Assembly: GCF_900107045.1 (NCBI RefSeq)
Contig: NZ_FNON01000002.1
Coordinates: 930,001 to 994,000, forward strand
DNA from: Amycolatopsis xylanica
GTDB taxonomy: Bacteria > Actinomycetota > Actinomycetes > Mycobacteriales > Pseudonocardiaceae
Reading direction: 5' to 3'
Length of the DNA stretch: 64,000 bases
Shown: in pieces, positions 52,406 through 60,754 of the stretch
Layout of the letters: each line of letters starts with the position of its first letter
Numbering within the stretch: the stretch's first letter is position 1
Position numbers and translations under genes: made by a program
Notes under the pieces: generated by a model
Told to the model about the DNA's origin: nothing
Databases searched by the model: none
Seen by the model: only the letters and a program-made list of their open reading frames with translations

Positions 52406-53425
52406 ATGCGTGCAGGAGTCGTGGTCACCGCACAGCCTGGTGTGGAGGACCTCGCTGTGCGGGCCGAGGAGCTGGGCTTGCACAGCTTTTGGCTCAACGA
52501 CACCCCGATGGTCCACGGCGACCCGTTCGTCGCCTTGAGCCTGTGCGCGAAGGCCACGCGTCGCATCAAGCTCGGCATGGGCGTGACCTCGCCGGCTTTG
52601 CGGTCGGCCCCGGCTGCCGCGAGCGGGTTCGCCAGCCTCAACGCTCTGGCGCCGGGCCGGATCATCTGCGGGGTCGGCACCGGGAACACCGCCAGGCGCA
52701 CCCTGGGCATGCCGCCGACCACGGTGGCCACGCTGGAGAAGTTCACCGCCGCGCTGCAGGACCTGTGCGCCGGGCGTTCGACGGAATACCGCGAAGGCGA
52801 GCGGGTCCGTGACGTCCGGTTCCTGCACGCCGGGGCGCACGTGAACACTGCCGACCCGATCGAGTTCGTCGTGGCCGCGCTCGGGCCGAAAGTCGCCGCG
52901 GTCGCGGGCCGCCGCGGTGCCGGGCTCATCTCCTTCGGTCTGCTGGATCCCACCGCCTGGCAAGCGCTGCACGCCGCCCAAGGCACAGCCGGTGAGTCCT
53001 ATGTGGTCACCGCGCTGCACGTACTCGGCGAGGACGAGGATCCTCACGGCGACGCGGCCAGGGACGCGACCGGTCACCTCGTCCTGTCGCTGCTGGCCTT
53101 CGCCGCCGACGAACCGGCCTTCGCCGAGCAACTCGGCCCTGCGGAACGTGAAGCGGTGCAACGACTTCTCGACGGGCGTGGCACCACCGCCACCGCGCCG
53201 GACCGGTACACCAAGCTCTATCCCAATTACCTCGGGCGCATCGCGCCGCAGGAGCGCGACCTGGTGCTGCCTTCGCTGATGAACACCCTCGCGCTGGTCG
53301 GCGCCCGCGACGACCTCCGCACCCGCATCGCCGCGCTGGAACAGGCGGGCGTCGACGAACTCCTCATCCAACCGGTCGTCGACCCGCCCGCCGAGATGGC
53401 CCGGCTCGCCGAACTCCTCGCTTAG
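52406..53425 (+). CDS. luciferase-like (LLM) flavin/F420-dependent oxidoreductase
   Basis: This 339-residue TIM-barrel protein is of the bacterial luciferase-like superfamily, using FMN or F420. The barrel core is seen in EDLAVRAEELGLHSFWLNDTP, RIKLGMGVTSPALRSAPAAAS, GRIICGVGTGNTARRTLG and VVAALGPKVAAVAGRRGAGLISFG. The GVGTGN loop is the usual cofactor contact. The substrate is unknown. ATG at 52406 lies five bases after GGAGG; the preceding GTG at 52403 is too close. The 3' end overlaps the convergent monooxygenase gene by four bases. Confidence 0.87.
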   Translation: MRAGVVVTAQPGVEDLAVRAEELGLHSFWLNDTPMVHGDPFVALSLCAKATRRIKLGMGVTSPALRSAPAAASGFASLNALAPGRIICGVGTGNTARRTLGMPPTTVATLEKFTAALQDLCAGRSTEYREGERVRDVRFLHAGAHVNTADPIEFVVAALGPKVAAVAGRRGAGLISFGLLDPTAWQALHAAQGTAGESYVVTALHVLGEDEDPHGDAARDATGHLVLSLLAFAADEPAFAEQLGPAEREAVQRLLDGRGTTATAPDRYTKLYPNYLGRIAPQERDLVLPSLMNTLALVGARDDLRTRIAALEQAGVDELLIQPVVDPPAEMARLAELLA

Positions 53426-54531
53426 CCGGGTTGGAAGAACGCGAGCAGTCGCTCACTCGCGTCCGGCGACATCAGCAGCTCCTGAATGTCGGCGGACATC
53501 CGGCCGGCGGCGCCGGTGCGTTCGAACATCTCGCGTTCGTATTCCCTGATGGCAGCAGGAAAATCGTCGGGGTGCCCGGCCAGTTCGATGCCGAGCAGGG
53601 CTCCGTCCAGCAGTGCCATGTTGGCGCCCTCGCCCACCGGCGGCATCAGGTGCGCGGCGTCGCCGACCAGCGTGACGTCCGGCGTCGACGGCCAGGTCAG
53701 GCCGATCGGGAGCGTGGTGATCGACCGGGGCACGATCGTGTCGTCGGCCGCCGCTATCAGCGCGGTGATCCTCGGGTCCCATTCGCCGAACATCTCGAGC
53801 AGCCGGACGCGGGCAGCGGCCGGGTCGTCGAACGGAATACCGCTGTCGGCGAACCAGTCTTCGCCGGTGTTGTAGAAGTTGAGGCCGATGCGGACGCGGC
53901 CGTCGCCATTGCGCTGTGCCGCCAGTGATCGTCCATCGCCGAACACCCAGTAGTTGCCGCGCCCGACCATCGCCGCGAGGTCGGGATGGGTGCGGTCGAT
54001 GTCGGAAACGCAGAGCTCGATCATGTTCTGGCCGATGTGCTCCGGGCGGGCGTCGGTGAGCAGTGCCCTGACCCGGGAGTTCGCGCCGTCGGCGCCGACC
54101 AGCAGGCCGTAGGTCGCGGTGCGGCCGTCGGCGAAGCGCAGCACGCCGTCGCCTGCGGACTCGTACGCGTGTCCCCAGCGCACCGTGTGCTCGGGAAGCG
54201 AGTCCAGCAGCAGGTCACGCAGGTCGGCACGGTCCACCTCCGGCCGCAAGAGCGGGGCGTCATCGGGAGTGTCCTCCTGCAGCAGCAGGGTGCCGTCGGG
54301 CTTCAGTAGCCGCATGTCCTGGCCCTCACCACGGGCGATCTCGAAGAACTGGTCGAGCAGACCGGCCTCGCGCAGCGCACGCTGACCGGAGTGGATGTCG
54401 AGCATGCCGCCCTGACCGCGTGCGTCGCGCGACGACTCCCGTTCGTAGACGACGGCGTCGATGCCGTGCACGTGCAGCACTCTGGCCAGGGCCAAGCCAC
54501 CCAAGCCCGCCCCGATGATCGCGATGGTCAT
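53422..54531 (-). CDS. TetX-like FAD-dependent monooxygenase
   Basis: This 369-residue class A flavoprotein hydroxylase has the FAD-binding motif GAGLGGLALARVL at the N-terminus. QGGMLDIHSGQRALREAGL and PEVDRADLRDLLLDSLP are arranged as in tetracycline-inactivating TetX. The GD motif GDAAHLMPPVGEGANMALLDG follows near 285-305. Such enzymes hydroxylate tetracyclines, aromatic polyketides or rifamycin-like drugs, and the actual substrate is not known. ATG at 54531 follows GGAGGCGTC. The divergent TetR gene and the shared operator suggest induction by the substrate. Confidence 0.85.
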   Translation of the reverse strand: MTIAIIGAGLGGLALARVLHVHGIDAVVYERESSRDARGQGGMLDIHSGQRALREAGLLDQFFEIARGEGQDMRLLKPDGTLLLQEDTPDDAPLLRPEVDRADLRDLLLDSLPEHTVRWGHAYESAGDGVLRFADGRTATYGLLVGADGANSRVRALLTDARPEHIGQNMIELCVSDIDRTHPDLAAMVGRGNYWVFGDGRSLAAQRNGDGRVRIGLNFYNTGEDWFADSGIPFDDPAAARVRLLEMFGEWDPRITALIAAADDTIVPRSITTLPIGLTWPSTPDVTLVGDAAHLMPPVGEGANMALLDGALLGIELAGHPDDFPAAIREYEREMFERTGAAGRMSADIQELLMSPDASERLLAFFQPG

Positions 54532-54540
54532 GACGCCTCC

Positions 54541-54570
54541 GATACACTGTATTGACAAATACACCGTATC
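54541..54570. promoter_or_regulatory. TetR operator between monooxygenase and tetR genes
   Basis: GATACACTGTAT (54541-54552) and ATACACCGTATC (54559-54570) form an inverted repeat matching at 10 of 12 positions around a six-base spacer. A further half-site, CTGTATCG, is at 54581-54588. TTGACA at 54552-54557 lies inside the operator and could be a -35. Confidence 0.75.
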
Positions 54571-54596
54571 GCGGGCCACGCTGTATCGTCCTCGTC

Positions 54597-55277
54597 ATGT
54601 TGGTGTGGGAGCGGCCGGAGCCGCCGGAGCGCCCGGCGCCCGCTCCGCTGAGCCGGGAGCGGATCGTCCAAGCGGCGATCCGGCTGGCCGATGTGGACGG
54701 CCTGGACGCGGTGTCGCTGCGCAAGGTCGCCGCGGCGCTGGACGTCGGGCCGATGCGGCTGTACGGCTACATCGACACGAAGGAGGAGCTGCTCGACCTG
54801 ATGGTCGACGCGGTCTACGCCGAGATCCGGCCTTCCGGCGACAGTTGGCGAGAGGTGCTGCGCTCACTGGCCGAGAACCTCCGACGAGCCGCTCACCAGC
54901 ACGAATGGCTCGCCGACCTGCTCGGCGGACGACCGCAGCTCGGCCCGAACACGCTGGCGGGCGGCGAGGCCATAGCGTCCGGAATGGGCGATATCGAGCT
55001 GGACACCGTCGTGCCCGCGATCGCCGCGGTCAACGCGTACGTGACCGGCGCGGTGCGCCGGGAGGTCACCGAGCGACGTGCCGAGCGAGCCTCTGGCATG
55101 GACCAGAGGCAGTGGCAGCACTCCTACGGGCCTTATCTAATGCGGACCTTCGCCACCGGCCGCTTCCCCGCGCTCGCCAAGATCGTGCACGACGGCCCGC
55201 ACCTCGACGCCGAGCAGACCTTCCTGACCGGCCTCGACTTCCTCCTCGACGGCATCGAGGCCCGCATCTCAAGCTGA
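54597..55277 (+). CDS. TetR-family repressor (TetR_C_1 type)
   Basis: This 226-residue regulator has its helix-turn-helix in SRERIVQAAIRLADVDGLDAVSLRKVAAALDVGPMRLYGYIDTKEELLDLM, split here as recognition units (about 18-70). That is the Tet(R)-like form with LYGYI rather than the more common LYYHF. The ligand domain (about 80-226) includes a Trp-rich stretch DQRQWQHSYGPYL. ATG at 54597. It probably represses itself and the TetX-like gene through the GATAC operators in the 65-bp gap. Confidence 0.9.
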   Translation: MLVWERPEPPERPAPAPLSRERIVQAAIRLADVDGLDAVSLRKVAAALDVGPMRLYGYIDTKEELLDLMVDAVYAEIRPSGDSWREVLRSLAENLRRAAHQHEWLADLLGGRPQLGPNTLAGGEAIASGMGDIELDTVVPAIAAVNAYVTGAVRREVTERRAERASGMDQRQWQHSYGPYLMRTFATGRFPALAKIVHDGPHLDAEQTFLTGLDFLLDGIEARISS

Positions 55278-55288
55278 CACGCTGGGCG

Positions 55289-56110
55289 CTACGGCGGGCT
55301 CAGCACGGTGAGCATGCGGGCAAGCTTCCAAGGCTGAAGCCCCCAGGCGGCCACCTTGCCGCCAAGGAGCTGTTCGACAATTCCCTGCCTGCCGATGAAC
55401 AACAACATGAGCGCCCAGGGGTCGGCGGAGACGTAGGCGTCGACGAGCCGCACGCCCGCCGGTTCGAGCGTCAGCGAACCGCGATCGAAGACCATCACTG
55501 TCCGTCCACCTCCGCGCAGCCGCATTTCGAAGCGGCCTCGGAACGAAGCCGCCTTCTTCTCGTCCAGGAAAGCGGCGGACGGCAGCGCCGTGATGAGCGG
55601 AAGCACGCCACCCTCGACCGCGAGCAGGGCATGATCACGCCGCACCGGCCACGGCCGCCCGGTGGCTTCGGCGAGATCATGGCCGTGGATCAGGCATTCC
55701 TCGAGCAAGTGACACGCGACCGCCGAAGCAGGCAGGCGGGCCCCGTCCAGCCAATCGACGGTCTCCGCCCGTGAACGCGAGGCGATCTCGTCGAACTCGT
55801 CCGCGAGCATGCCGATGCGATCCGCGAGCGCGGCCGGGTCGCGCTCGCCGTCTTCGACCAGCATCTTCGTGTTGACCTCGGCCATCCCGGCCGGAGTCAC
55901 CACGGCGTCCGGGACCGGTTTTCCGGCGATGGCGTCGGTGTCGAAGCGGAAGACGTGGGACAGATGAGCCGCGACATCACCCACCGTCCAGGCGCCGACC
56001 GACGCGGCGCCGGCGTCAGGCGCGCTGCGCAAGAGGTCGACGAGGCGAGGGACGACCTCGTGCAGCGCCGCGCGCGCTTGGGCCAACGTGTCGTCGACCG
56101 TCGTAGCCAT
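55289..56110 (-). CDS. maleylpyruvate isomerase-family mycothiol-dependent-type protein
   Basis: This 273-residue protein has a DinB-like four-helix N-terminal domain. It carries the expected metal-binding His residues in WTVGDVAAHLSHVFRF and LLEECLIHGHDLAEATG. A C-terminal SCP2-like domain (about 185-260) contains VDAYVSADPWALMLLFIGRQG then GGKVAAWGL. Members use mycothiol as cofactor, for example in maleylpyruvate isomerisation; the reaction here is not known. ATG at 56110 follows GAGGAGG. It is divergent from an HxlR regulator gene that also has an SCP2-like domain. Confidence 0.87.
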   Translation of the reverse strand: MATTVDDTLAQARAALHEVVPRLVDLLRSAPDAGAASVGAWTVGDVAAHLSHVFRFDTDAIAGKPVPDAVVTPAGMAEVNTKMLVEDGERDPAALADRIGMLADEFDEIASRSRAETVDWLDGARLPASAVACHLLEECLIHGHDLAEATGRPWPVRRDHALLAVEGGVLPLITALPSAAFLDEKKAASFRGRFEMRLRGGGRTVMVFDRGSLTLEPAGVRLVDAYVSADPWALMLLFIGRQGIVEQLLGGKVAAWGLQPWKLARMLTVLSPP

Positions 56111-56130
56111 GGTCACCCTCCTCACCAGTA

Positions 56131-56156
56131 CACTTGATCTAGTCAGGCTCACTTGA
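56131..56156. promoter_or_regulatory. direct repeat, possible HxlR operator
   Basis: CACTTGA occurs at 56131-56137 and 56150-56156, 19 bp apart, with an inverted TCAAG nearby at 56162. The site lies in the short divergent gap upstream of both genes. Confidence 0.45.
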
Positions 56157-56177
56157 GAATGTCAAGCAGGTGGAACC

Positions 56178-56777
56178 ATGAGCCGTAGTTACGGCCAGTA
56201 CTGCGGGCTCGCCAAGACGCTCGACGTCGTCGGCGACCGCTGGAATCTGCTCATCGTCCGCCAGCTGCTCGTGGCGCCCGCCCGCTACCGCGAGCTGCAG
56301 GACGGGCTGCCCGGCATCGCCACCAACCTGCTCGCCGACCGCCTCCGCGACCTCGAAACCGGCGGCGTGGTCGAGCGGCGCCTGGCCGGTGAGGGCAACG
56401 CCATCGAATACGTCCTCACCCCGTGGGGCGCCGAGCTACGGGAGCCGATCGAGGGACTCATCCGCTGGTCGACGCCGCTCATGACCAGCGGTCCCGGCAA
56501 CGACCGCTTCCGGCCCGAGTGGCTTGTCGTCGCCCTCCCTGCCTTGCTCAGCGGGCGGGGGTCGGCGACGGTCGGGATCGCGGTCGACGGCCAGATGCTT
56601 CAGGTTTGCGGCGCCGAGGTGAGCCCGCACGACGGCCGCGACCTCGAGGCGATCGTGCGTGCCGACGCGGCGGTCGTGCTCGGGCTGGCCGCGGGCGCGC
56701 TCACCCTCGACGGCGCGCGAGGACTGGTTGAAATCGAAGGCGACGAAGCCGCCGTGCGAACCGTCTTCGATCGCTAG
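56178..56777 (+). CDS. HxlR-family regulator with SCP2-like ligand domain
   Basis: This 199-residue transcription factor has the HxlR winged helix (about 1-95): YCGLAKTLDVVGDRWNLLIVRQLL, FRELQ-like YRELQDGLPGIATNLLADRLRDLE and the wing VVERR. The rest (about 105-199) resembles an SCP2/sterol-carrier-like fold: VGIAVDGQML, DLEAIVRADAAVVLGLAAGALTLDG and VEIEGDEAAV. Such a domain could sense a hydrophobic ligand. ATG at 56178. It probably controls the divergent mycothiol-dependent-type gene. Its stop overlaps the convergent tetR gene by four bases. Confidence 0.88.
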   Translation: MSRSYGQYCGLAKTLDVVGDRWNLLIVRQLLVAPARYRELQDGLPGIATNLLADRLRDLETGGVVERRLAGEGNAIEYVLTPWGAELREPIEGLIRWSTPLMTSGPGNDRFRPEWLVVALPALLSGRGSATVGIAVDGQMLQVCGAEVSPHDGRDLEAIVRADAAVVLGLAAGALTLDGARGLVEIEGDEAAVRTVFDR

Positions 56778-57493
56778 GACTTTCGGGCGAGGCTGTCGAG
56801 CATCAGGCCGAGGGTGAAGTCGAAGCGCTGATGGCCGGTGCCCGAAGTGAGTGCCGCCGCGTGGGTTCTGGTGTGGGGGAAGCGGTCGGCGGGCAGTGAT
56901 TCGAGGCGGTGGACCAGTTCGTCGCGGTTGAGGACCCACGCTTGGTCCTCGTCGGTCTGCCGCGCGCGGACCATGGACAGCTCCAGCGCATAAGCGGCGA
57001 CATAGAGGGACAGCGAGTCCATGCCCCAGGCCGCCGCCTGGGGCTCGATGCCGCCGGCGAGCAGGATCGCGAGGATCGCCTCGCCGACTCGGACGGTCTC
57101 GAGGTTGGTGGGGACGGCCGCGAGTGCCGCGCGGGAGATGCCGGGGTAGCGCAGGTACTGGTCGCGGATCTGGGCGTAGACGTCGCGGAGCTGGTCGCGC
57201 CAGTGGTCCGGGTCGGGCTCGGGGAGCACGAGCTGGGCGAAGAGGCGGCCGACGATCAAGTCGTCGATGTCGGCCTTGTTGACCACGTGCGCGTACAGCG
57301 AGGACGGGCTGGTGCCGAGTTCCGCGGTGATGGAGCGGACGGTCAACGCGTCGTAGCCCTGGGTCTCGACGACGTGCAGTGCCGCGTCGATGATGCGGTC
57401 GACCGTGAGCGGGGCGCGGCGTGGCTTCGGCTGGGCCGGGGCGTCGGGGTGCAGGTGGCGGGCCGCGCGGCGGGCCAGTGGGTCTGAAGCCAT
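56774..57493 (-). CDS. TetR-family repressor with TetR_C-like domain
   Basis: This 239-residue regulator has the helix-turn-helix in VDRIIDAALHVVETQGYDALTVRSI and ITAELGTSPSSLYAHVVNKADID (about 31-78), with an Arg/Pro-rich N-terminal arm. The ligand-binding region (about 90-235) is helical. ATG at 57493. It is divergent from the SDR-DHA2 exporter operon. The gap contains three copies of an 11-bp palindromic element, which makes autorepression and control of the exporter very likely. The inducer is unknown. Confidence 0.9.
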   Translation of the reverse strand: MASDPLARRAARHLHPDAPAQPKPRRAPLTVDRIIDAALHVVETQGYDALTVRSITAELGTSPSSLYAHVVNKADIDDLIVGRLFAQLVLPEPDPDHWRDQLRDVYAQIRDQYLRYPGISRAALAAVPTNLETVRVGEAILAILLAGGIEPQAAAWGMDSLSLYVAAYALELSMVRARQTDEDQAWVLNRDELVHRLESLPADRFPHTRTHAAALTSGTGHQRFDFTLGLMLDSLARKS

Positions 57494-57513
57494 GAGATCA
57501 GCCTAGTTGACCT

Positions 57514-57563
57514 GAACTTAGTTCGCCATGTAGAACTTTGTTCATTGCTACTGAACTTAGTTC
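57514..57563. promoter_or_regulatory. triple palindromic operator (TetR)
   Basis: GAACTTAGTTC is present at 57514-57524 and 57553-57563, and GAACTTTGTTC at 57533-57543. Start-to-start spacings are 19 and 20 bp, nearly two helical turns. Each element is a GAAC/GTTC dyad. The array fills the gap between the divergent tetR and SDR genes. Confidence 0.85.
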
Positions 57564-57586
57564 ACCAATCTCCGAGAGGACCTTCC

Positions 57587-58315
57587 ATGACCATCAAGAC
57601 CGCATTGCTCACCGGCACCAGCCGATCGGCCGGACTGGGCTTCGCCGTGGCACGGCAGCTCGCCGAACTCGGCTATCACGTCATCCTGACCGCGCGTGAC
57701 GTCAGCCGCGCCGAGCCGCTGGCCGAGCAGCTACGGCAAGAAGGGCACGCGGCCACCGCGCTTCGGCTCGACCTGACTGATCAGGCGAGCATGCGTGAAG
57801 CCGTCGACCACCTCGGCCGGACCTTCGGCCACCTCGACGTGTTGATCAACAATGCGAGCGGGATGCCTGATTTCCGGGTGCTTTCCGCGCTCGACGCCGA
57901 CCTCGACGAGGTGCGGTCCGCGATGGAGGTCAACGTCCTCGGTCCGTGGGGGCTGGTCCAGTCGCTCCGGCCGCTGCTGGCCGCCGCACCCGCGGCGCGG
58001 ATCGTGAACGTCTCCAGCCTTTCCGCCATGCAGATCGCCACCGGGCTCGATCTCGGTGCGAGCCTGCGCGCTCCCGCGCACTCGATGTCCAAGCACATGC
58101 TCAACGCCTTGACCACCGCGCTCGCCCGCGCCTTCGAGGACACTCCGATCCTGGTCAACGGCGTCGACCCCGGCGAGACCGCCACCTATCCCGAGCGTGC
58201 CGACGAGCGCGACCGGCCCGCCGCGGAAAGCGCGCGCGGTGTGGTCTGGGCCGCCACCCTGGCCGCCGACGGACCGACCGGTGGGTTGTTCCGCGACGGA
58301 AAGGCGTTGCTCTGA
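57587..58315 (+). CDS. SDR-family protein with altered active site
   Basis: This 242-residue short-chain dehydrogenase-like protein has a stretched glycine loop (TGTSRSAGLG, two residues longer than TGxxxGxG) and a normal NNASG. The catalytic Ser is in NVSSLSA, but the YxxxK motif reads HSMSK: His (CAC) replaces the catalytic Tyr (TAC), one base away. Activity as a classical reductase is therefore doubtful, and it may be a binding or regulatory protein, or use His. ATG at 57587 follows GAGAGGA. It sits one base upstream of the DHA2 exporter start, so the two are translationally coupled. Confidence 0.85.
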   Translation: MTIKTALLTGTSRSAGLGFAVARQLAELGYHVILTARDVSRAEPLAEQLRQEGHAATALRLDLTDQASMREAVDHLGRTFGHLDVLINNASGMPDFRVLSALDADLDEVRSAMEVNVLGPWGLVQSLRPLLAAAPAARIVNVSSLSAMQIATGLDLGASLRAPAHSMSKHMLNALTTALARAFEDTPILVNGVDPGETATYPERADERDRPAAESARGVVWAATLAADGPTGGLFRDGKALL

Positions 58316-58316
58316 C

Positions 58317-59738
58317 ATGGCCGGATCGACCAAGACGGCCACCACCCGCCGCTGGTGGGTGCTGGCCGTGATCTGCCTGGCGCAGCTGATGGACGTCCTC
58401 GACGTCACGATCGTCAACATCGCGCTGCCCGGCGCGCAGCGGGAGCTCGGGTTCTCGATCGGCGACCGGCAGTGGATCGTGACCGCGTATTCGCTGACCT
58501 TCGGCAGCCTGTTGCTGCTGTCCGGTCGCGTTTCCGACCTGATCGGACGCCGGGTGATGTTCCTGGCAGGCCTGATCACTTTCGGCGCGGCCTCGGCGCT
58601 AGCCGGGGCGGCACCGAACTTCGAGGTGCTGGTGACCGGTCGCGCCGTGCAGGGCGTGGCGGGGGCGATGCTCGCACCGGCCGCGCTCGCGCTGCTGTCG
58701 ACGACCTTCATCGGACCCAAGGAACGCGCCACCGCGTTCGCCGTGTTCGGCGGCGTCTCCGGCTCGGGGGCGGCGGTCGGCATGGTGCTCGGCGGTGTGC
58801 TCACCGAATATCTCGACTGGCGCTGGACGCTGTACGTCAACGTCGTCATCAGCATCGTCACGATCGTGGGCGCACTGAGCTTGATCCCGCGTCAGCCCGA
58901 GACCGGCGACCGGCCGCGCCTCGATCTGCCCGGCACGCTCATCGCCTCGGCAGGCCTGTTCTGCCTCGTCTACGGCTTCGCCAATGCCGAAGCGAACACC
59001 TGGATCTTTCTGACGGGCGGCGCGGTTTTCCTCGCGGTGTTCGGCTGGTGGCAGACGCACGCCGCGCATCCACTGCTGCCGTCGCGCGTCATCCTCGACC
59101 GCACGCGGGGCGGGGCCAACCTGGCGATCTTCCTCGGTGGCGCCGGTTTGTTCGGCGCGTTCCTGTTCCTGAACTACTACCTGCAGGAAATCCTGGGCTA
59201 CTCGCCGATCATGACCGGCCTCGCGTTCCTGCCGATGGTCGCCACGCTGGTGCTCGCCGGCGGGGTGTGCACGACCCAGCTCTATCCGCGGCTCGGCGCG
59301 AGAATCCCCGTGGTGGCGGGAATGCTGATCGCGGCGGGCGGCATGGCGTGGCTCACCGGTATCGGGCGGCACAGCTCCTATGCCGCGGACATCCTCGGTC
59401 CGCTGATGCTTTTCGGAGCGGGCATCGGCGCGATCATCGCGCCGTCGATGGACGCCGGAACCTCCGGCGTCGAGCCACGCGACGCGGGCGTCGCCTCAGC
59501 CACCGTGACCATCGCGCAGCAGATCGGCGGGTCGATCGGCGTCGCGCTGCTCAACTCGTTCGCCGCTTCGGCCTTCACCCGCTACCTGGCCAGCAAGGAC
59601 GCTGCCAGCCCGATCATCCAGGCTGACGCCGCGATCCACAGCTACACCACGGCTTTCTGGTGCTCGAGCGCGATCTTCGTCGCCGGCGCCGTGGCCTGCG
59701 GGTCCCTGTTGCGGGGTAAATCCCACGTGGGGTCGTGA
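58317..59738 (+). CDS. DHA2-family (EmrB/QacA) MFS drug exporter
   Basis: This 473-residue, 14-helix proton-driven exporter carries the DHA2 motif LDVTIVNIALPGAQRELG in helix 1. Motif A is SGRVSDLIGRRVMFLAG, and the motif C region lies in AVGMVLGGVLTEYLDWRW. The C-terminal half is normal for the family, ending in a basic tail. ATG at 58317 is one base after the SDR stop. Expression is probably controlled by the divergent TetR through the triple GAACTTAGTTC operator. The exported compound is unknown; antibiotic or dye resistance is the usual role. Confidence 0.93.
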   Translation: MAGSTKTATTRRWWVLAVICLAQLMDVLDVTIVNIALPGAQRELGFSIGDRQWIVTAYSLTFGSLLLLSGRVSDLIGRRVMFLAGLITFGAASALAGAAPNFEVLVTGRAVQGVAGAMLAPAALALLSTTFIGPKERATAFAVFGGVSGSGAAVGMVLGGVLTEYLDWRWTLYVNVVISIVTIVGALSLIPRQPETGDRPRLDLPGTLIASAGLFCLVYGFANAEANTWIFLTGGAVFLAVFGWWQTHAAHPLLPSRVILDRTRGGANLAIFLGGAGLFGAFLFLNYYLQEILGYSPIMTGLAFLPMVATLVLAGGVCTTQLYPRLGARIPVVAGMLIAAGGMAWLTGIGRHSSYAADILGPLMLFGAGIGAIIAPSMDAGTSGVEPRDAGVASATVTIAQQIGGSIGVALLNSFAASAFTRYLASKDAASPIIQADAAIHSYTTAFWCSSAIFVAGAVACGSLLRGKSHVGS

Positions 59739-59747
59739 GGCCGCTGG

Positions 59748-60611
59748 TCAGGCTCGGGGCGGGCCTTGGTCGATCCGGCGAAGCATCGGCTCGGCGCGCT
59801 CCAGGGTGTCGTCCCATGGCATGCATTCGTTCCACCAGGTCGCGCCGGCGTCGGCGAGTGGGGCGACCAGGTCGCGGCCCGGTGCCCCGGCCTGGCTCGC
59901 GCCGCCGATGACGATGTCGAACGGCTGGTCCGCGCGGCCGTTCTCCGCGCGGCGGTCGCGGAGGAAGCCGGCCAAGTCGCGGACCTCGTCGGCGGCGGGT
60001 GGTCGTGCGGCCACCATGCCGTCGAAGCCGGGGATGGCTCCGTCCCAGCGCGCGGCGCGGCGCATCGGCGGCTTGTTCGGCCATTGGCCGCCGACCCAGA
60101 TCGGCACCCTCGGACGCTGGACCGGGGTCGGCTGAAAGGCCACGTCGTCCAGGCTGACCTGGTTGCCCCGGTAGCTGACCGGTTCGCCGGACCACAGCAA
60201 GTCGAGCGCGTGGAGGCTCTCGTCGAGACGCTCGGCGAGCACTCGCGGGTCGGCCGTGTCGCCGAAGCTCGCGTATTCGTCCTCCAGCGGCGCGCCAAGG
60301 CCGACGCCGAGGATCATCCGGCCGCCGGTCAGCCGGTCGAGCGTGGTCACCTCCCTGGCGAGCTTGCCGGGCCGTCGGCGCGCGACGGGCGTGATCATGG
60401 TGCCGAGGCGGATCTGGCTGGTGGCCAGCGCCGCGGCGGTGAGCAGGATCCAGGGATCCGCGATCCGTCGTCGCAGGTGCTTCTGCTCGACCAGGTGATC
60501 CCAGACGAACAGGCCGTCCCACCCCGCCGCCTCGGCACGGCGTGCCACCTCGGCGAAGGTCTCCGGCTCCGCGAACTCCCCGAAATTCGGAACATAGATC
60601 GAGTACCGCAT
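59748..60611 (-). CDS. LLM-class F420-dependent oxidoreductase-like protein
   Basis: This 287-residue luciferase-like TIM-barrel protein has SIYVPNFGEFAEPETFAEVARRAEAAGWDGLFVWDHL in its first third, given here as strand-helix units. It continues with IRLGTMITPVARRRPGKLAREVTTLDRL and GGRMILGVGLGAP. These features fit F420-dependent family members. The substrate is unknown. ATG at 60611 gives a conventional start; two further in-frame ATGs lie upstream. It converges with the DHA2 exporter gene, nine bases apart, and is divergent from the RHH protein gene. Confidence 0.88.
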   Translation of the reverse strand: MRYSIYVPNFGEFAEPETFAEVARRAEAAGWDGLFVWDHLVEQKHLRRRIADPWILLTAAALATSQIRLGTMITPVARRRPGKLAREVTTLDRLTGGRMILGVGLGAPLEDEYASFGDTADPRVLAERLDESLHALDLLWSGEPVSYRGNQVSLDDVAFQPTPVQRPRVPIWVGGQWPNKPPMRRAARWDGAIPGFDGMVAARPPAADEVRDLAGFLRDRRAENGRADQPFDIVIGGASQAGAPGRDLVAPLADAGATWWNECMPWDDTLERAEPMLRRIDQGPPRA

Positions 60612-60681
60612 GCCTGGCATCATGCCCGGCACCACCGACACTTTCTGACCAAAAGGTCATCTACCAGGGCTTTTGCCATGC

Positions 60682-60754
60682 TGGCACCATGTGGCACCAC
60701 ATCTGAGCCAACTTTTTCTTGTGGTGGTGCCACGCGTGTGCCATAGTGGTGCCA
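60682..60754. promoter_or_regulatory. operator array upstream of the RHH gene
   Basis: TGGCACCA occurs at 60682-60689 and 60692-60699. Its complement TGGTGCCA is at 60725-60732 and 60747-60754, with a degenerate GTGTGCCA at 60736 exactly between. Spacings are 10 or 11 bp, so all lie on one helical face. The last copy ends on the A of the ATG. Confidence 0.75.
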
